Counted from the stretch's first letter, positions 27,442 through 36,719 are shown. The stretch: DNA of 64,000 bases from Bacteroides sp. (GCF_030151085.1 NZ_JASLER010000080.1:1-64000); one strand, 5' to 3'. Numbers and translations: made by a program. Notes: generated by a model not told the origin, from the sequence alone.

Positions 27442-27903
27442 CTATATAATTTCGATATCCTCTCTTGTTTGTTCCTTCTCGCAATAATGGCATCTGATTG
27501 TGCAATTATCCTTGTCTACTACATGGAATAAGGTCGGCATCGGCTCATTGTTTGTGATACACTTGGGGTTGGCACATTTTACGATACCACGTAATTCTTC
27601 CGGCAGACTAACTTCGCGCTTCTCTACTACTTCGTAATCGCGGATAATATTCAGCTTTACGTTAGGAGCTACAACGGCAATACGGTTAATTTCATCATCG
27701 CAGAAAAACTTATCGGCAATTTTGATGATGCCTTTCATCCCCAACTTCTTACTCTTAAGATTAAAGCCGATGGTGATGTTATTCTTCATGTGTTCCAATC
27801 CCAGTAAAGAGACTACCGTAAACAAATTCTCGGAAGGGATATGGTCGATAACAGTACCGTTTTCGAGTGCGGCAACCTGTAATTCTTGTTTCTTTTCGTT
27901 CAT
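27442..27903 (-). CDS. pyrI: Aspartate carbamoyltransferase regulatory chain
   Basis: The 153-residue chain has the N-terminal nucleotide-binding domain and a C-terminal zinc domain with four cysteines in CANPKC and CHYC plus the paired CTIRC. It confers allosteric control of PyrB by CTP and ATP. It starts 25 bases after pyrB in the same direction. Confidence 0.96.
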   Translation of the reverse strand: MNEKKQELQVAALENGTVIDHIPSENLFTVVSLLGLEHMKNNITIGFNLKSKKLGMKGIIKIADKFFCDDEINRIAVVAPNVKLNIIRDYEVVEKREVSLPEELRGIVKCANPKCITNNEPMPTLFHVVDKDNCTIRCHYCEKEQTREDIEII

Positions 27904-27919
27904 TTTGATTGTATTTAAT

Positions 27920-27937
27920 CACTAACCACTAATCACT
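27920..27937. repeat. 18-bp gene-end tag, copy 2
   Basis: Identical to the 18-mer at 2331-2348 and also lying across a stop codon, here that of pyrB. The genes are on opposite strands, so the tag is in the opposite orientation to transcription. Confidence 0.8.
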
Positions 27938-28864
27938 GATTCTCACTTCCTCCAGTGTAATACCCAGTACATCGCAAAGAATTGCTTCGCGGGCATACAA
28001 GCCGTTTTGTGCCTGTTGGAAATAGTAGGCTTTCGGACTATCATCCACATCGTATGCTATCTCGTTGACGCGTGGTAGCGGATGCAGAATACTCAAGTTG
28101 GGGCGGGTGTGTTCCAACATCCTGTGGCGCAGGATATACACATTCTTCACGCGTTCGTATTCCATGAGATCGGTGAAACGTTCACGTTGTACACGGGTCA
28201 TGTAGAGAATGTCGGCATCAGCAATAACTTCTTCGGTGAACTCAGTGTGTTCCACGTACTTGATGTTATGTTCGCGGCAATAAATCTTGTATTCTTCCGG
28301 CATTTTTAACTCATCAGGAGCAATGAAGTGGAAGGTAGGGTTGAAGTGGCGCATTGCCATCAGTAGGGAGTGGACGGTACGTCCATATTTCAAATCGCCT
28401 ACCAAGAAGATATTCAGATTCTCCAAAGTACCTTGGGTTTTGTAGATGGAGTAAAGGTCAAGCATCGTTTGTGAAGGATGCTGGTTGGCTCCGTCTCCGG
28501 CGTTGACAATGGGGATATGGGTTACTTCACTGGCATAGCGTGCGGCTCCTTCGAGATGGTGGCGCATCACGATGATATCGGCATAGCTGCTCACCATCTT
28601 GATGGTATCTTTTAGCGTTTCACCTTTCGATGAACTGGTAGCTTTCGGATCGCTGAAACCGATGACACGTGCTCCAAGCCGGTTGGCAGCTGTCTCAAAA
28701 CTAAGCCGGGTACGGGTAGATGGCTCGAAAAATAGGGTGGCGACTACTTTCCCGTCCAGTAAGTGCCGGTTAGGATGTGCTTCAAACTCTTTGGCCATTT
28801 CGATCATATAGAGAATTTTCTCCTTAGAATGTTCGGCAATGGTAACTAAACTTCTGTTTTCCAT
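27929..28864 (-). CDS. pyrB: Aspartate carbamoyltransferase catalytic chain
   Basis: The 311-residue enzyme makes carbamoyl aspartate, the committed step of pyrimidine synthesis. It has the carbamoyl-phosphate motif FFEPSTRTRLSFE, the HPSQTMLDLYSI aspartate-domain motif, and ILHPLPRVNEI near the C-terminus. It heads the minus-strand run pyrB-pyrI-flavin reductase-PorT-like barrel and is divergent from the PBP1A gene across a 612-bp region with a large inverted repeat. Confidence 0.97.
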   Translation of the reverse strand: MENRSLVTIAEHSKEKILYMIEMAKEFEAHPNRHLLDGKVVATLFFEPSTRTRLSFETAANRLGARVIGFSDPKATSSSKGETLKDTIKMVSSYADIIVMRHHLEGAARYASEVTHIPIVNAGDGANQHPSQTMLDLYSIYKTQGTLENLNIFLVGDLKYGRTVHSLLMAMRHFNPTFHFIAPDELKMPEEYKIYCREHNIKYVEHTEFTEEVIADADILYMTRVQRERFTDLMEYERVKNVYILRHRMLEHTRPNLSILHPLPRVNEIAYDVDDSPKAYYFQQAQNGLYAREAILCDVLGITLEEVRISD

Positions 28865-28966
28865 ATCGTTGAATTCTTTTTATACTTTTCGAGAGTGTAA
28901 AGTTACGGAAAATACATGGGCTCAGAAAATCTACGGGACTTTTTTTCATGGAAAATTATTGTTTTT

Positions 28967-29124
28967 CCGAATGACGCAGCTTACCGAGACAAACCACGCA
29001 GCCAATCGTCCTAGATGACGCAGCTCAAGTAGCGCGAGCTGTGTCATTTGCTTTGTTAAGCTGCGTGGTTTGTCTCGGTAAGCTGCGTCATTCGGAACGA
29101 GATGTTGCGTCATTCTCCGCTTGT
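28967..29124. repeat. Perfect 36-bp inverted repeat built of 22-bp units
   Basis: Arms 28967-29002 and 29060-29095 are perfectly complementary. Between them a second pair (29015-29025 and 29037-29047, ten of eleven) continues the pairing. Read along the strand, units start at 28971, 28993 and 29015 with the word GACGCAGC, then turn round and run from 29037, 29059, 29081 and 29103 with the word GCTGCGTC, all in a 22-bp register. It lies about 105 bp upstream of pyrB and 380 bp upstream of the PBP1A gene. Confidence 0.95.
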
Positions 29125-29476
29125 CAGGAAGTGAAGAATAGAAGCAACAACATCAGTGTATTTCTTTTTTTCTTTTGTTGATGTTGTTATAATAATATAT
29201 ATAGTATAAATACATGGCATTTAATGGTGTTTTCTTTGATTTTCAACTGCTTACCCAATGTTAAAACAGTGTTAATACCGCCGATTCCTAAGCAAAAAAA
29301 GACGAAAAACGACAAAAAGCGTCGAGGAATCGGCTTATTTCAACACCTAAATACGAGCTAATTTTTGCCATAAAACATTTGTTAACATTCGAAAAAGATA
29401 AAGAAAAACAGGGACACATTCAATATATTTCCGTACCTTTGTCCTAATATTAAAGAATGATTTTTAAGAATTGAGC
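29125..29476. other. Region upstream of the PBP1A gene
   Basis: AT-rich, no gene seen. It contains a stem with perfect 9-base arms (29281-29289 and 29325-29333, CCGATTCCT) around an A-rich 35-base loop, and the -7 box TACCTTTG at 29434-29441, 35 bases before the PBP1A start. Confidence 0.6.
29434..29441 (+). promoter_or_regulatory. -7 promoter element for the PBP1A gene
   Basis: TACCTTTG 35 bases before the ATG at 29477. The -33 position shows no TTTG. Confidence 0.55.
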
Positions 29477-31801
29477 ATGATAAAGAAAATCGTAAAAATC
29501 CTCTGGATTTTCATCGCACTCATTGCGCTGGTGTGTGTCATTATATTCTTCTCTATTTCAAAAGGTTGGGTGGGTTATATGCCTCCGGTAGAAGATTTGG
29601 AAAACCCTAACTATAAGTTTGCTACGGAAGTCCTTTCTGAAGATGGAAAAGTCCTTGGAACTTATTCTTATAGCAAGGAGAACCGTGTTTACATAGGCTA
29701 TGGAGATTTATCTCCTAATATTATCAACGCATTGATTGCTACTGAGGACGTACGTTTCACCGAACATTCGGGTATTGACGCCAAAGCTCTGTTTCGTGCT
29801 TTAGTGAAACGTGGTGTTTTTATGCAGAAAAATGCAGGTGGAGGTAGTACCATTACCCAACAGCTTTCCAAACAGCTTTATTCGCCTAGTGCCGATAATA
29901 TAATAGAACGTCTTTTCCAGAAACCTATCGAGTGGGTAATTGCTGTGAAGTTGGAGCGCTATTATACCAAAGAGGAGATACTTACTATGTATCTGAATAA
30001 ATTTGACTTCCTGAATAATGCAGTAGGTATAAAGACTGCTGCCTTCACTTATTTCGGTAGCGAACCGAAAGATTTGAAAATTGAGGAAGCCGCTACTTTG
30101 ATAGGTATGTGTAAGAATCCGTCACTTTATAATCCTGTTCGCTTTAACGAACGTTCGCGTGGACGCCGCAATGTGGTACTCGACCAGATGCGTAAGGCAG
30201 GATATATCACTTCCGAAGAATGCGATTCATTGCAAGCGTTGCCGCTGAAGTTGGTTTATAACCGTGTAGACCATAAAGAAGGCATGGCCACTTATTTCCG
30301 TGAATATTTGCGTGGTGTATTGACTGCTAAGGAGCCTAATAAGTCTGATTATCGCGGCTGGCAAATGCAGAAATATTACGAAGATTCTCTCGACTGGGTG
30401 AATAATCCATTGTATGGCTGGTGTGAAAAGAATACCAAAAAGGACGGCAGCAAATACAACCTCTATACAGATGGTTTGAAAATTTATACTACAATCGACT
30501 CTCGTATGCAGAAGTATGCCGAAGATGCCGTAACCGAGCATCTGAAGGAACTTCAAGGTTATTTCTTTAAAGAAAAGAAAGGAGCAAAGAAGGCACCTTA
30601 TACTTTCAGGTTAACTCAGGAACAAGTGGATGAGATCTTAGGACGTGCCATGAAGCAATCTGATCGTTACCGTTCTATGAAAAGTGCAGGTGCTTCGGAT
30701 GCTCAAATCAAGAAAGCGTTCGATACTCCGGAACAAATGTCCGTGTTCAGTTGGGAAGGAGAAAAAGATACCATTATGACTCCTATGGATTCTATCCGTT
30801 ACTACAAATTCTTCCTCCGTGCCGGATTTATGTCTATGGACCCGCGTAGCGGACATGTAAAGGCATACGTAGGTGGTCCGAACTATCATTATTTCCAATA
30901 CGATATGGCCATGGTAGGACGTCGCCAGGTGGGTTCTACAATTAAGCCTTATCTGTACACATTGGCTATGGAAAACGGTTTCTCTCCGTGTGATGAAGTT
31001 CGCCATGTGGAATACACTTTGATTGATGAGAACGGAAAACCTTGGACGCCGCGTAATGCCAATAAAAAACGTTATGGCGAAATGGTAACCGTGAAGTGGG
31101 GGTTGGCTAATTCGGATAACTGGGTTACTGCTTATTTAATGAGTAAACTGAATCCATATAACCTTAAACGTTTGATTAACACCTTTGGTGTGCGTAATCG
31201 CGAAATAGTACCTTCTGTTTCACTCAGTTTAGGACCTTGTGAAATTTCAGTAGGTGAAATGGTAAGTGCTTATACTGCCTTCCCTAATAAAGGTATTAGA
31301 GTGGCACCGTTGTTTGTTACCCGTATAGAAGATAGTGACGGTAATGTATTGGCCACTTTCTCGCCCGAGATGCAAGAGGTTATCAGTGCTTCCAGTGCTT
31401 ATAAAATGCTGGTAATGCTACGTGCTGTTGTTAACGAAGGTACCGGTGGACGTGTTCGCCGTCTGGGTGTAAAAGCAGATATGGGCGGTAAAACAGGTAC
31501 TACCAACTTTAATGCCGACGGTTGGTTTATGGGCTTCACTCCATCGCTTGTTTCAGGTGTCTGGGTAGGAGGTGAAGACCGTGATATCCACTTTGACACT
31601 ATGTTGCATGGTCAAGGCGCTTCGATGGCATTGCCTATCTGGGCTAAATATATGGTAAAAGTTTTTGGCGACAAGTCTTTAGGATATGATGAGAATGAAA
31701 GGTTCCAATTGCCCGAAGGATTTGATCCATGTAAAGATACACCGGAAGAAAATACAAACGTCGAGGAACCGATAGGGGGACTTGACGAACTGTTTAATTG
31801 A
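29477..31801 (+). CDS. Class A penicillin-binding protein (PBP1A type)
   Basis: The 774-residue enzyme polymerises and cross-links peptidoglycan in the periplasm. One N-terminal membrane helix (about 8-30) is followed by the GT51 glycosyltransferase domain (TEDVRFTEHSGID, GGSTITQQLSKQLY) and the transpeptidase domain with the active serine in GSTIKPYLY (about residue 492), NSDN near 550 and KTGTT near 675. ATG 29477 is preferred to the TTG two codons upstream. Confidence 0.94.
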   Translation: MIKKIVKILWIFIALIALVCVIIFFSISKGWVGYMPPVEDLENPNYKFATEVLSEDGKVLGTYSYSKENRVYIGYGDLSPNIINALIATEDVRFTEHSGIDAKALFRALVKRGVFMQKNAGGGSTITQQLSKQLYSPSADNIIERLFQKPIEWVIAVKLERYYTKEEILTMYLNKFDFLNNAVGIKTAAFTYFGSEPKDLKIEEAATLIGMCKNPSLYNPVRFNERSRGRRNVVLDQMRKAGYITSEECDSLQALPLKLVYNRVDHKEGMATYFREYLRGVLTAKEPNKSDYRGWQMQKYYEDSLDWVNNPLYGWCEKNTKKDGSKYNLYTDGLKIYTTIDSRMQKYAEDAVTEHLKELQGYFFKEKKGAKKAPYTFRLTQEQVDEILGRAMKQSDRYRSMKSAGASDAQIKKAFDTPEQMSVFSWEGEKDTIMTPMDSIRYYKFFLRAGFMSMDPRSGHVKAYVGGPNYHYFQYDMAMVGRRQVGSTIKPYLYTLAMENGFSPCDEVRHVEYTLIDENGKPWTPRNANKKRYGEMVTVKWGLANSDNWVTAYLMSKLNPYNLKRLINTFGVRNREIVPSVSLSLGPCEISVGEMVSAYTAFPNKGIRVAPLFVTRIEDSDGNVLATFSPEMQEVISASSAYKMLVMLRAVVNEGTGGRVRRLGVKADMGGKTGTTNFNADGWFMGFTPSLVSGVWVGGEDRDIHFDTMLHGQGASMALPIWAKYMVKVFGDKSLGYDENERFQLPEGFDPCKDTPEENTNVEEPIGGLDELFN

Positions 31802-31816
31802 TTTGAAAATAGAGAA

Positions 31817-32194
31817 GTGGTTTATACTATCAGCATCGGCAGTAACGAACAACGGAGAGATAATTTGGCATTAGCTCGTAAGAGGTTATCCGAACTTTTC
31901 CCTGGAATCCATTTCTCAAAAGAGGAAGAGACGAAGCCTTTGTTCTTTCAACGTCCGAATCTGTTTTCCAATCAGGTGGCACAATTTTCTTCTGCACGTA
32001 ATGCAGAGGAGGTTATTGCGCAATTAAAGTCAATTGAGCGAGAAGCAGGAAGAACTCCAAACGAAAAAAAACAAGAAATCGTTCGTTTGGATATAGACCT
32101 GTTATCCTGTGACACTCAAGTTTATAAGTCCGAAGACTTGAAACGCGACTATATACTCCGGGGGCTGAAAGAACTGGAATTAATTCAATCGTAA
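31817..32194 (+). CDS. Short FolK-like (HPPK) protein
   Basis: The 125-residue product resembles 6-hydroxymethyl-7,8-dihydropterin pyrophosphokinase: it starts YTISIGSNEQRRDNLALAR and has the metal-binding Asp pair in VRLDIDLLSCD. It is about 30 residues shorter than typical FolK, and the loop carrying the usual arginines is reduced. The only start in frame after the preceding stop is GTG 31817, since no ATG occurs in the coding frame before the conserved part. Folate synthesis is possible, but a diverged role cannot be excluded. It is 15 bases from the PBP1A gene and 19 from kdsB. Confidence 0.7.
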   Translation: MVYTISIGSNEQRRDNLALARKRLSELFPGIHFSKEEETKPLFFQRPNLFSNQVAQFSSARNAEEVIAQLKSIEREAGRTPNEKKQEIVRLDIDLLSCDTQVYKSEDLKRDYILRGLKELELIQS

Positions 32195-32213
32195 TTTGTA
32201 ATTAGTAATCATA

Positions 32214-32969
32214 ATGAAGTTTTTAGGAATCATTCCCGCCCGTTATGCGTCTACGCGCTTTCCTGCTAAACCATTGGCAATGTTAGGCGGAAAAACTGTA
32301 ATACAACGAGTCTACGAACAGGTAGCAGGCATTCTTGATGATGCTTACGTAGCTACTGACGACGAGCGTATAGAAGCCGCAGTGAAAGCATTTGGCGGTA
32401 AAGTGGTAATGACTTCCGTTCATCATAAAAGCGGTACGGATCGTTGCTATGAAGCTTGTACCAAGATAGACGGGAAGTTTGATGTCGTTGTAAACATTCA
32501 GGGAGACGAACCATTTATCCAGCCTTCACAGTTGCAGGCCATCAAAGCATGTTTTGATGACGCTACCACACAGATAGCTACATTGGTGAAACCTTTTACC
32601 TCTGACAACAGCTTTGCTGCCTTGGAAAATGTAAATTCTCCGAAAGTAGTATTGAATAAGAATATGAACGCCTTGTATTTCAGCCGTTCTATTATTCCCT
32701 ATCAACGTAATGCTGAAAAAGCAGACTGGCTGAAAAAACATACTTATTATAAGCACATCGGCTTGTATGCTTATCGTGTGGAAGTATTGAAGGAAATCAC
32801 GTCTTTACCTCAATCACCCTTGGAATTAGCCGAGTCATTGGAGCAATTACGTTGGTTAGAGAATGGCTACACGATCAAAGCCGGTATAACTGAAGTTGAA
32901 ACCATTGGCATCGATACTCCGCAGGACTTAGAGCAGGCGGAGCAATTTCTTAAAACTTGTGCCTTATAA
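32214..32969 (+). CDS. kdsB: 3-deoxy-manno-octulosonate cytidylyltransferase (CMP-Kdo synthetase)
   Basis: The 251-residue enzyme activates Kdo with CTP for lipid A core assembly. It begins with the nucleotide-binding signature IIPARYASTRFPAKPL and contains NIQGDEPFI and YKHIGLYAYR. Length is normal. It is followed 3 bases later by the M16 homologue. Confidence 0.95.
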   Translation: MKFLGIIPARYASTRFPAKPLAMLGGKTVIQRVYEQVAGILDDAYVATDDERIEAAVKAFGGKVVMTSVHHKSGTDRCYEACTKIDGKFDVVVNIQGDEPFIQPSQLQAIKACFDDATTQIATLVKPFTSDNSFAALENVNSPKVVLNKNMNALYFSRSIIPYQRNAEKADWLKKHTYYKHIGLYAYRVEVLKEITSLPQSPLELAESLEQLRWLENGYTIKAGITEVETIGIDTPQDLEQAEQFLKTCAL

Positions 32970-32972
32970 ATT

Positions 32973-34274
32973 ATGAGTCAATTGTCTGTGAACAGAACTA
33001 TCCAGCCCGAGATCTTAGAACCGGAGCAACTTGCTATACAAATGCCGGAACATCAGATATTACCTAACGGTGTATCTTTGAATATAATCAATGCCGGCGA
33101 GAATGAAGTAATACGTATTGATCTCTTGATAAAAGGAGGGAGATGGCAACAATCTCAACCTCTACAAGCATTGTTCACAAACCGAATGTTGCGTGAAGGA
33201 ACCAGTCGTTATTCTGCTGCCGAAATTGCAGAAAAACTGGATTATTATGGAGCTTGGTTAGAACTGTCCAGCGCATCCGAATATGATTTTATCACACTCT
33301 ATTCTTTAAATAAATACTTGCCTCAGACATTGGACGTACTGGAATCCATTGTAAAGGAGCCCTTGTTTCCTGAAAAAGAACTAGATGTAATCGTTAATAA
33401 TAATATCCAGCAGTTTCTTATAAATACCTCTAAAGTCGATTTTTTAGCGCATCGTGGGTTAGTAAAAGCCATCTATGGCGAACATCATCCTAGTGGACAT
33501 TTGGTGCAAGAGGAAGATTACCACCGCATCAATCCTATTCTATTGCGTGAATTTTATACTCAGAACTATCATTCTAATAATTGCAGCATCTATCTATCGG
33601 GAAAGGTCGATGGCGATTCAATCCGTAGAATAGAATCTATTTTTGGAACAGAACCTTTCGGAACAGACTTCCGTATTCCCGAAGAGAAGACTTTTACGCC
33701 TGTCACTTCTGCCGAAAAACGGATTTTTATTGAGCGTCCCGATGCATTACAGAGTGCGGTACGTATGGGAATGCTTTCACTCGACCGCCAACATCCCGAT
33801 TATTTGAAAGCACGTGTACTGATTACTTTGTTCGGAGGCTATTTTGGAAGTCGTCTCATGTCCAATATTCGTGAGGAGAAAGGATATACATACGGTATCT
33901 CTGCCGGCATCATGCCCTATCCGGGGCAGGGAGTACTGACCATAAATGCCGAGACTGCTAATGAATTTGTAGAACCTTTGATCAGTGAGGTCTATAATGA
34001 AATAGATCGCCTTCAGAATGAGTTGGTTTCCGACGAAGAGTTTTCTACAGTGAAGAATTATATGTTGGGAGATATGTGTCGTAGTTACGAATCGCCTTTT
34101 TCACTGGCGGACGCATGGATCTTTGTTCAGACTTCGGGGCTGAAAGATTCGTATTTTACCGATGCCCTTAATGCTGTAAAAGCAGTTACTCCACAGGAAG
34201 TTCGTGAACTTGCCCAACGACATTTATGCAAAGAGAATTTAAAAGAAGTCGTGTCCGGCAAAAAAATGTCATAA
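32973..34274 (+). CDS. M16-family peptidase homologue lacking the zinc motif
   Basis: The 433-residue product has the paired M16 (insulinase/pitrilysin) fold: an N-terminal half like the peptidase domain and a C-terminal half (from about 190) with RIFIERPDALQSAVRMG, FGGYFGSRLMSNIREEKGYTYG and the RxxY-type ending. Where active members carry HxxEH, this protein has ALFTNRML, so the zinc ligands are missing and it is probably a non-catalytic partner or scaffold. No active M16 partner is adjacent. It is probably translated with kdsB (3-base gap). Confidence 0.83.
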   Translation: MSQLSVNRTIQPEILEPEQLAIQMPEHQILPNGVSLNIINAGENEVIRIDLLIKGGRWQQSQPLQALFTNRMLREGTSRYSAAEIAEKLDYYGAWLELSSASEYDFITLYSLNKYLPQTLDVLESIVKEPLFPEKELDVIVNNNIQQFLINTSKVDFLAHRGLVKAIYGEHHPSGHLVQEEDYHRINPILLREFYTQNYHSNNCSIYLSGKVDGDSIRRIESIFGTEPFGTDFRIPEEKTFTPVTSAEKRIFIERPDALQSAVRMGMLSLDRQHPDYLKARVLITLFGGYFGSRLMSNIREEKGYTYGISAGIMPYPGQGVLTINAETANEFVEPLISEVYNEIDRLQNELVSDEEFSTVKNYMLGDMCRSYESPFSLADAWIFVQTSGLKDSYFTDALNAVKAVTPQEVRELAQRHLCKENLKEVVSGKKMS

Positions 34275-34292
34275 AAAGCGTAAACTACTACG

Positions 34293-34320
34293 TTGTTTTA
34301 GCAGATAAATTGTATCTTTG
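34293..34320 (+). promoter_or_regulatory. Promoter upstream of the MORN-protein gene
   Basis: TTG at 34293-34295 and TATCTTTG at 34313-34320 (spacing 17) give a predicted start near 34326, 135 bases before the MORN gene. Confidence 0.6.
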
Positions 34321-34325
34321 TGCAT

Positions 34326-34446
34326 AAGACTTTAGGTAGGTGTAACGTTTAGTGCCCTTTTTACGTCTTTTAATCACAGGTTGTTCTTTTGTGAACCTTA
34401 CGGAAACGGTGCATACATCGGCATCGTTTTAATTTTTAATTTTTTA
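34326..34446 (+). ncRNA. Candidate small RNA or attenuator leader
   Basis: Between the promoter and the MORN gene there is a small hairpin (34378-34382 with 34394-34398) and a 9-bp stem (34404-34412 with 34421-34429, one G-U pair) followed by a long interrupted T-run to 34446, which looks like an intrinsic terminator. Transcription could therefore end as a roughly 120-base RNA or read on into the MORN gene. I do not recognise a known RNA family. Confidence 0.45.
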
Positions 34447-34460
34447 AATTTGAATAGTCA

Positions 34461-35618
34461 ATGAAATATCTATATACTGCACTGATTCTGGCATTTTTGT
34501 GTCAAGGGGGAGCTACTGCCCAAGAAAAAAAAGAGGGTTTTCTTGATAAAGTAAAAAACACATTCTCTTCTGAAATAAAAATTGGTACTTATACTTTTAA
34601 AGATGGTTCCGTATACACCGGCGAGATAAAAGGGCGTAAACCAAGCGGAAAAGGAAAAACCGTCTTCAAGAATGGTGATGTATACGAAGGAGAATATCTA
34701 AAAGGTAAACGTGAGGGTTTTGGCTCTTTTATGTTTACGGATGGCGAGAAGTATGAAGGACAATGGTTTCAGGATCAGCAGCACGGAAAAGGTATTTATT
34801 ACTTTATGAATAATAACCGTTACGACGGTATGTGGTTTCAGGACTACCAGCACGGAAAAGGTATCATGTATTATTATAACGGCGATACATACGATGGTGA
34901 CTGGATAAACGATAAACGCGAAGGTAAAGGTACATATACCTGGAAAAATGGTTCTCAGTATGTAGGTTCATGGAAAAAAGATAAGAAGGACGGTGAAGGT
35001 ACATTAACCTGGAATGATGGGAGCAAATATGAAGGCCAATGGAAGAATGACGTCCGCGATGGCAAAGGAACTTTTGAATATGCTAATGGCGATAAATATG
35101 TAGGTGATTGGCAGGATGACATGCAACACGGTAAAGGCATCTACTTCTTTCATACAGGCGATCGATACGAGGGTTCATACGTGCAAGGTGAGCGTACCGG
35201 AGAAGGTATCTATTACCATGCCAGTGGCAACAAGTATGTAGGAGGCTTCAAAGATGGCAAGCAAGAGGGACATGGTATATTCACTTGGGCAAGCGGTGCC
35301 GTTTACGAAGGAGACTGGAAGAATAATGAACGTGATGGACGCGGTACTTACAAATGGAATGTAGGCGATTCATACGAAGGTGAATGGAAAAATAATAAAT
35401 TCAACGGTCAGGGAACTTTAATTCTGACTGATGGAACAAAATATAAAGGTGGCTTTGTGAATGGTTTGGAAGAAGGTAGTGGCGTACAAGAAGATAAAAA
35501 CGGTAATCGCTACGAAGGCTTCTTCAAACAAGGAAAGAAACACGGTCCATTTGTGGAAACTGATAAGAATGGAAAGGTAGTACGCAAAGGCACTTATAAA
35601 ATGGGAAAACTTGATTGA
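34461..35618 (+). CDS. Secreted MORN-repeat protein
   Basis: The 385-residue product has a signal peptide (cleavage near GATAQ, residue 21) and then about 14 tandem 23-residue MORN repeats (pattern YEGxWxxGKxxGxGxxxxxNGxxY) to about residue 365. In bacteria such beta-hairpin repeats act as binding surfaces at the envelope; no catalytic domain is present. The long leader suggests regulated expression. The repeats are similar at the DNA level and could expand or contract. Confidence 0.88.
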   Translation: MKYLYTALILAFLCQGGATAQEKKEGFLDKVKNTFSSEIKIGTYTFKDGSVYTGEIKGRKPSGKGKTVFKNGDVYEGEYLKGKREGFGSFMFTDGEKYEGQWFQDQQHGKGIYYFMNNNRYDGMWFQDYQHGKGIMYYYNGDTYDGDWINDKREGKGTYTWKNGSQYVGSWKKDKKDGEGTLTWNDGSKYEGQWKNDVRDGKGTFEYANGDKYVGDWQDDMQHGKGIYFFHTGDRYEGSYVQGERTGEGIYYHASGNKYVGGFKDGKQEGHGIFTWASGAVYEGDWKNNERDGRGTYKWNVGDSYEGEWKNNKFNGQGTLILTDGTKYKGGFVNGLEEGSGVQEDKNGNRYEGFFKQGKKHGPFVETDKNGKVVRKGTYKMGKLD

Positions 35619-35651
35619 TTTCCAACGGGAAATCAATAATTATAAATTGAG

Positions 35652-35711
35652 AATTAAAAATTAAAGGCTGCGCAATGTTCGTTTGAACTGCGCAGCCTTT
35701 AATTTTTAATT
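35652..35711. terminator. Bidirectional terminator between the MORN gene and prs
   Basis: Perfect 23-bp arms (35652-35674 and 35689-35711) contain the same GGCTGCGCA core as the fhs-glyA terminator, with A/T-rich outer parts giving T-runs in both directions. Confidence 0.9.
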
Positions 35712-35743
35712 TCTAATTCTTAATTTCTAAACGCACTCTGCGT

Positions 35744-36682
35744 TTAGATAATATATTGTGAACTGATTGATTCGTTATTCATCACTCGTTTGATCGTTTC
35801 GGCAAACATTTCGGCAATGCTCAATTGTTTCACCTTAGCGCATTTCTTAGAGTAGGGAATACTGTCAGTAAATACCATCTCAGTCAAACCGGACTCTTGC
35901 ACACGGAAAGAGGCAGGGTCGGACATTACACAGTGACTGGCAATAGCACGAACGGAATTCGCTCCGGCTTCTTTCATGATATTAGCTGCTTTGGTAATGG
36001 TTCCGGCAGTATCTACAATATCGTCGATCAATACAACATTCTTATCTTTTACATCACCGATGATTTGCATGGTAGCAACTACATTGGCCTTTTCGCGTGT
36101 TTTATTGCACAACACCAAAGGTACACCAAGATATTTGGAGAATGTGCTGGCACGTTTTGAACCACCTACGTCAGGAGTTGCAATAACCAAATTTTCTAGT
36201 TTCAATGATTCGATATAGGGGAGGAATACAGCTGATGCATACAAGTGATCTACCGGAATATTGAAGAAACCTTGAATCTGGTCAGCATGAAGATCCATAG
36301 TAATCAAGCGGTCGATACCTGCTACTGAAAGCAGATCGGCAACCAATTTTGCGCCGATTGATACACGAGGCTTATCTTTTCTATCCTGACGTGCCCAACC
36401 AAAATAAGGGATAACGGCCACAACGCTCTTAGCCGATGCTCTTTTTGCAGCATCAACCATTAACAGAAGTTCCATTAAGTTGTCGGAATTAGGAAAAGTT
36501 GATTGAACTAAGAATACATGTGCGCCACGAATAGACTCTTCATAAGAAACTGCAAACTCACCATCAGCAAAATGGGTGATGTTCATCTTTCCAAGAGGAC
36601 AATCAAGGCTAGCGCAGATTTTTTCTGCAAGGTATCTCGAGTTTGTTCCGGAGAATACCATAAAGGGTGCTTTTTCGCTCAT
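35744..36682 (-). CDS. prs: Ribose-phosphate pyrophosphokinase
   Basis: The 312-residue enzyme makes PRPP from ribose-5-phosphate and ATP. It shows the flexible-loop and regulatory elements VVAVIPYFGWARQDRK, the metal site HADQIQGFF and the PRPP loop VLIDDIVDTAGTI (about residues 215-230). A -7 box lies 38 bases upstream. Confidence 0.96.
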   Translation of the reverse strand: MSEKAPFMVFSGTNSRYLAEKICASLDCPLGKMNITHFADGEFAVSYEESIRGAHVFLVQSTFPNSDNLMELLLMVDAAKRASAKSVVAVIPYFGWARQDRKDKPRVSIGAKLVADLLSVAGIDRLITMDLHADQIQGFFNIPVDHLYASAVFLPYIESLKLENLVIATPDVGGSKRASTFSKYLGVPLVLCNKTREKANVVATMQIIGDVKDKNVVLIDDIVDTAGTITKAANIMKEAGANSVRAIASHCVMSDPASFRVQESGLTEMVFTDSIPYSKKCAKVKQLSIAEMFAETIKRVMNNESISSQYII

Positions 36683-36719
36683 TTCTGTAATAGATATTAC
36701 CTATTTATTAATTTGCGTG

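Noticed and set aside
28967..29124. Insertion-sequence ends or a MITE
   Set aside because: No flanking target duplication and no transposase; the internal 22-bp register explains the symmetry.
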